Of a DNA stretch of 6,895 nucleotides, positions 5,395 through 6,895 are shown in pieces. The first letter of the stretch is position 1. The number at the start of each line of letters is the position of its first letter. The stretch covers positions 1 to 6,895 of the forward strand of contig JAOAES010000065.1 in assembly GCA_026416655.1 (NCBI GenBank), written 5' to 3'. Made by a program: the position numbers and the translations under genes. Origin of the DNA: Fimbriimonadales bacterium. Its GTDB lineage: Bacteria; Armatimonadota; Fimbriimonadia; Fimbriimonadales; GBS-DC. Below the pieces are notes generated by a model. That model was not told the origin of the DNA and ran no database searches. It saw only the letters and a program-made list of their open reading frames with translations.

Positions 5395-6335
5395 TACATC
5401 GTGGGTTGACAGCGTTGATCGATGGTCGGGTTATCCCCTGGATAGGCGACCATTGGGTTCCAGTGGACGCCTGCCGGGTTGTAGTTGACGCAGGTGAAGT
5501 TCTGCGCGTTCGTGTTGACGCGCTCTTGCACCATGCCGCGGTGCTGAGTGGTCGACATGCGAAGGTTCGGGTCTACTTGGGTCAGCCAGGACTCGGTTGC
5601 GCGCAGAGGATACCACTTGCTATGCCCATCGGCAAAAGTGATATTGTGTCCCTCGTGGCGTCCTGAAATGCCAAAGAGCGAGTTGACGGGACCCGAAACA
5701 TTAATCCAGTACCCCCCGCCGCCGGAACAGGTGGTCACCCCGTCCGTCAGCACCACCATCTTCGCCGCCTCGCGGATTCGGGCGTGATTGATATATTGCG
5801 AGGCACAGATACCGTCGCAGTTCGCGGGGTTCGAAGCGCAGGGGTCCCAGATTGCCTGACAGCCGGGATCGACGCCTTCACGACACTGCCAGTAGGGGGC
5901 GAAGAACTTGTTCATACCGATAGGCATCGCGCGCCGATCAGTATGCTCGTTGTTGCATGGAGGCGGGTTGATGACGGGGTCTTCCGGCACGGGCACATTC
6001 GACCAGAAGCGCATGCCGCCGCGTGAAATCGCCGCCGAGGGGCACTCGAACACGCCCTTGTTCTTGACGTAGGGGTAAATCTGTCGGCTCCAGAGCGAGT
6101 TGGCAATGCCCGCGCGCCCCCAGCAGCCCCCACTCGCCAGTTCAGGGAAATACTCGTCGTAATCACTTGTGTACATCGTGATAGCGGTTCCCAATTGCTT
6201 CATGTTGCTCAAACAGGTCGTCTTGCGTGCGCTTTCACGCGCCCGCGCGAATACGGGGAACAGAATCGCCGCCAAGATGGCGATAATCGCGATAACGACC
6301 AGAAGCTCAATCAGAGTAAATCCGCGTCTACGCAT
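5394..6335 (-). CDS. Prepilin-type N-terminal cleavage/methylation protein with H-Xn-DG motif (DUF1559-like), cysteine-rich
   Basis: This 313-residue protein starts MRRRG|FTLIE, a class III (type IV pilin/pseudopilin) signal. Prepilin peptidase would cleave after Gly5 and methylate Phe6; Glu10 is the conserved +5 glutamate, and residues 6-28 form the hydrophobic helix. The following ARARESARKTTCLSNMKQLG and YTSDYDEYFP segments are hallmarks of the prepilin-type family with a processing-associated H-X9-DG domain, which is heavily expanded in Armatimonadota and Planctomycetes. The C-terminal motif is RHEGHNITFADGHSKWYP (His227 to Asp236), with eight residues between His and Asp rather than nine. 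Twelve cysteines, five of them in a loop of about 30 residues (WQC to GIC), suggest disulfide bonds outside the cytosol. The protein is probably a surface or pseudopilin-like subunit of unknown function. An ideal ribosome binding site precedes the ATG. The gene lies downstream of rplE on the same strand, beyond a palindromic repeat array, and upstream of a small membrane protein. Confidence 0.92.
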   Translation of the reverse strand: MRRRGFTLIELLVVIAIIAILAAILFPVFARARESARKTTCLSNMKQLGTAITMYTSDYDEYFPELASGGCWGRAGIANSLWSRQIYPYVKNKGVFECPSAAISRGGMRFWSNVPVPEDPVINPPPCNNEHTDRRAMPIGMNKFFAPYWQCREGVDPGCQAIWDPCASNPANCDGICASQYINHARIREAAKMVVLTDGVTTCSGGGGYWINVSGPVNSLFGISGRHEGHNITFADGHSKWYPLRATESWLTQVDPNLRMSTTQHRGMVQERVNTNAQNFTCVNYNPAGVHWNPMVAYPGDNPTIDQRCQPTM

Positions 6336-6341
6336 AACGAA

Positions 6342-6347
6342 CCTCCT
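6342..6347 (-). promoter_or_regulatory. Ribosome binding site of the prepilin-like gene
   Basis: On the minus strand AGGAGG, followed by T, lies 6 nt before the ATG at 6335. This is a near-perfect anti-16S match. It fixes the start so that the class III signal begins MRRRGFTLIE, and suggests strong translation. Confidence 0.8.
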
Positions 6348-6393
6348 TGCCTATGTAAATACGCTGGGATAGGCTCGATTCCTGCAGGTTCCG

Positions 6394-6422
6394 AATAAAA
6401 TGCTGGGAAAGCTGGTTCTCAA
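6394..6422 (-). promoter_or_regulatory. Possible promoter for the prepilin-like gene
   Basis: On the minus strand TTGAGA (6422-6417) and TTTATT (6399-6394) are separated by exactly 17 nt. The matches are 4-5/6 to the -35 box and 4/6 to the -10 box. It lies between the repeat array and the gene, with a predicted leader of about 50 nt. The match is modest, and transcription from the rplE side is an alternative. Confidence 0.35.
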
Positions 6423-6451
6423 AGCAGCACACCGGGTTGGGAAAAACCGTG

Positions 6452-6752
6452 GCACGGGCGTCCTCGCCCGTGCTACACATTGAACTCAAAAAACCGTAGC
6501 ACGGGCGAAGACGCCCGTGCCACATCTTGGACTCAAAACGCCATAGCACGGGCGAAGACGCCCGTGCCACATATCGGGTTCATAAGCCACAGCACGGGCG
6601 AAGACGCCCGTGCCACATATCGGGTTCATAAGCCACAGCACGGGCGAGGACGCCCGTGCCACATATCGAGTTCATAAGCCACAGCACGGGCGAAGACGCC
6701 CGTGCCACATCTTGGACTCAAAACGCCATAGCACGGGCGAGGACGCCCGTGC
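6452..6752. repeat. Tandem array of seven palindromic units, 46-47 bp period (CRISPR-like but not CRISPR)
   Basis: Seven 22-nt cores start at 6452, 6499, 6546, 6592, 6638, 6684 and 6731, that is at intervals of 47, 47, 46, 46, 46 and 47. Each core has perfect arms GCACGGGCG and CGCCCGTGC around a 4-nt loop. The loop is AAGA in four copies and AGGA in two; it is TCCT in the first, which is therefore in the opposite orientation. The flanks agree: copies 2, 3 and 7 read TA before and, apart from copy 7, CCAC after, and copy 1 shows this on the minus strand. Spacers of 24-25 nt fall into two families. Spacers 2 and 6 are identical, 3 and 4 are identical, and 5 differs from them by one base. Repeated spacers and the absence of cas genes exclude an ordinary CRISPR. 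On the minus strand the array begins 6 nt after the rplE stop, so each unit can form a strong RNA hairpin there. Translations of it (STGEDARAT-type peptides) are artefacts. Confidence 0.9.
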
Positions 6753-6758
6753 CGCAGA

Positions 6759-6895
6759 CTATTTGCGGAACGGCATGCCCATCGCCTTCAGCAGCGCGAA
6801 CGCCTCCTCGTCGGTTTTGGCGGTCGTGCAGAAGGTGATGTCCATCCCGCGCAGGCGGTCGACCTGGTCGTAGACGATTTCGGGGAACAGAATCT
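6759..6895 (-). CDS. rplE: 50S ribosomal protein L5, C-terminal part (cut by window edge)
   Basis: The minus strand encodes 44 complete codons before a TAG at 6759-6761. Key blocks are ILFPEIVYDQVDRLRGMDIT and TTAKTDEEAFALL, ending GMPFRK. These match the L5 C-terminus, which in E. coli reads FPEIDYDKVDRVRGLDIT, then TTAKSDEE, then FDFPFRK. L5 binds 5S rRNA in the central protuberance of the large subunit. The gene normally sits in the spc operon between rplX and rpsN. Its 5' part lies beyond the right edge. Downstream there is no rpsN or rpsH; a palindromic repeat array begins 6 nt after the stop. The reading frame has no visible damage. Confidence 0.95.
   Translation of the reverse strand, partial: ILFPEIVYDQVDRLRGMDITFCTTAKTDEEAFALLKAMGMPFRK

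Noticed and set aside
6452..6752. CRISPR array
   Set aside because: Core repeats and spacing look CRISPR-like, but the spacers are copies of each other, the 22-nt core is almost entirely palindrome, one unit is inverted, and no cas gene is present.
6328..6873. Small ORFs through the repeat array (STGEDARAT and WHGRLRPCYG type peptides)
   Set aside because: They are translations of the tandem repeat in several frames on both strands, lack ribosome binding sites, and one overlaps the rplE coding end.

Overview
The window looks like chromosomal DNA of an Armatimonadota-type bacterium, moderately to highly GC-rich. The main clue is the prepilin-like protein at 5394-6335 (minus). Its N-terminus runs from FTLIELLVVIAIIAILAAI through a PVFARARESAR stretch to a YTSDYDEYFP stretch, and it carries a C-terminal H-Xn-DG motif. 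Many near-copies of this protein are typical of that phylum; Planctomycetes and Verrucomicrobia have related families, so the assignment is an inference. The intergenic palindromic repeats fit such a genome.

Left and middle (plus strand): the last codons of an upstream gene (3-53) are followed by a strong hairpin (81-103). A sigma-70-like promoter (113-142) then drives a full-length EF-G paralogue (267-2357) whose G3 motif lacks the usual catalytic histidine. A 194-nt gap holds a 79-nt imperfect hairpin and an extended -10 promoter with an overlapping dyad. Next come the MgtE magnesium channel (2552-3925) and, 75 nt later, a cation diffusion facilitator (4001-4936) that keeps the complete set of metal ligands known from FieF/YiiP. 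MgtE imports Mg2+ and the CDF protein most likely exports Zn2+ or a similar divalent ion, so the pair forms a metal-homeostasis block. Each gene seems able to start its own transcript.

Convergence zone (4937-5146): a hairpin and an imperfect inverted repeat with arms of about 28-30 nt (5009-5100) separate the plus-strand block from a minus-strand block.

Right (minus strand, read right to left): the 3' end of rplE (ribosomal protein L5) enters from the window edge and stops at 6759. Six nucleotides after its stop begins a tandem array of seven palindromic units with a 46-47 bp period (6452-6752). After it come the cysteine-rich prepilin-like gene and, past a GC-rich hairpin, a 67-residue single-pass membrane protein. 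In most bacteria rplE is followed directly by rpsN and rpsH in the spc operon. Here that continuation is absent and the repeat array plus a pilin-type gene pair takes its place. This is the most notable feature of the window.
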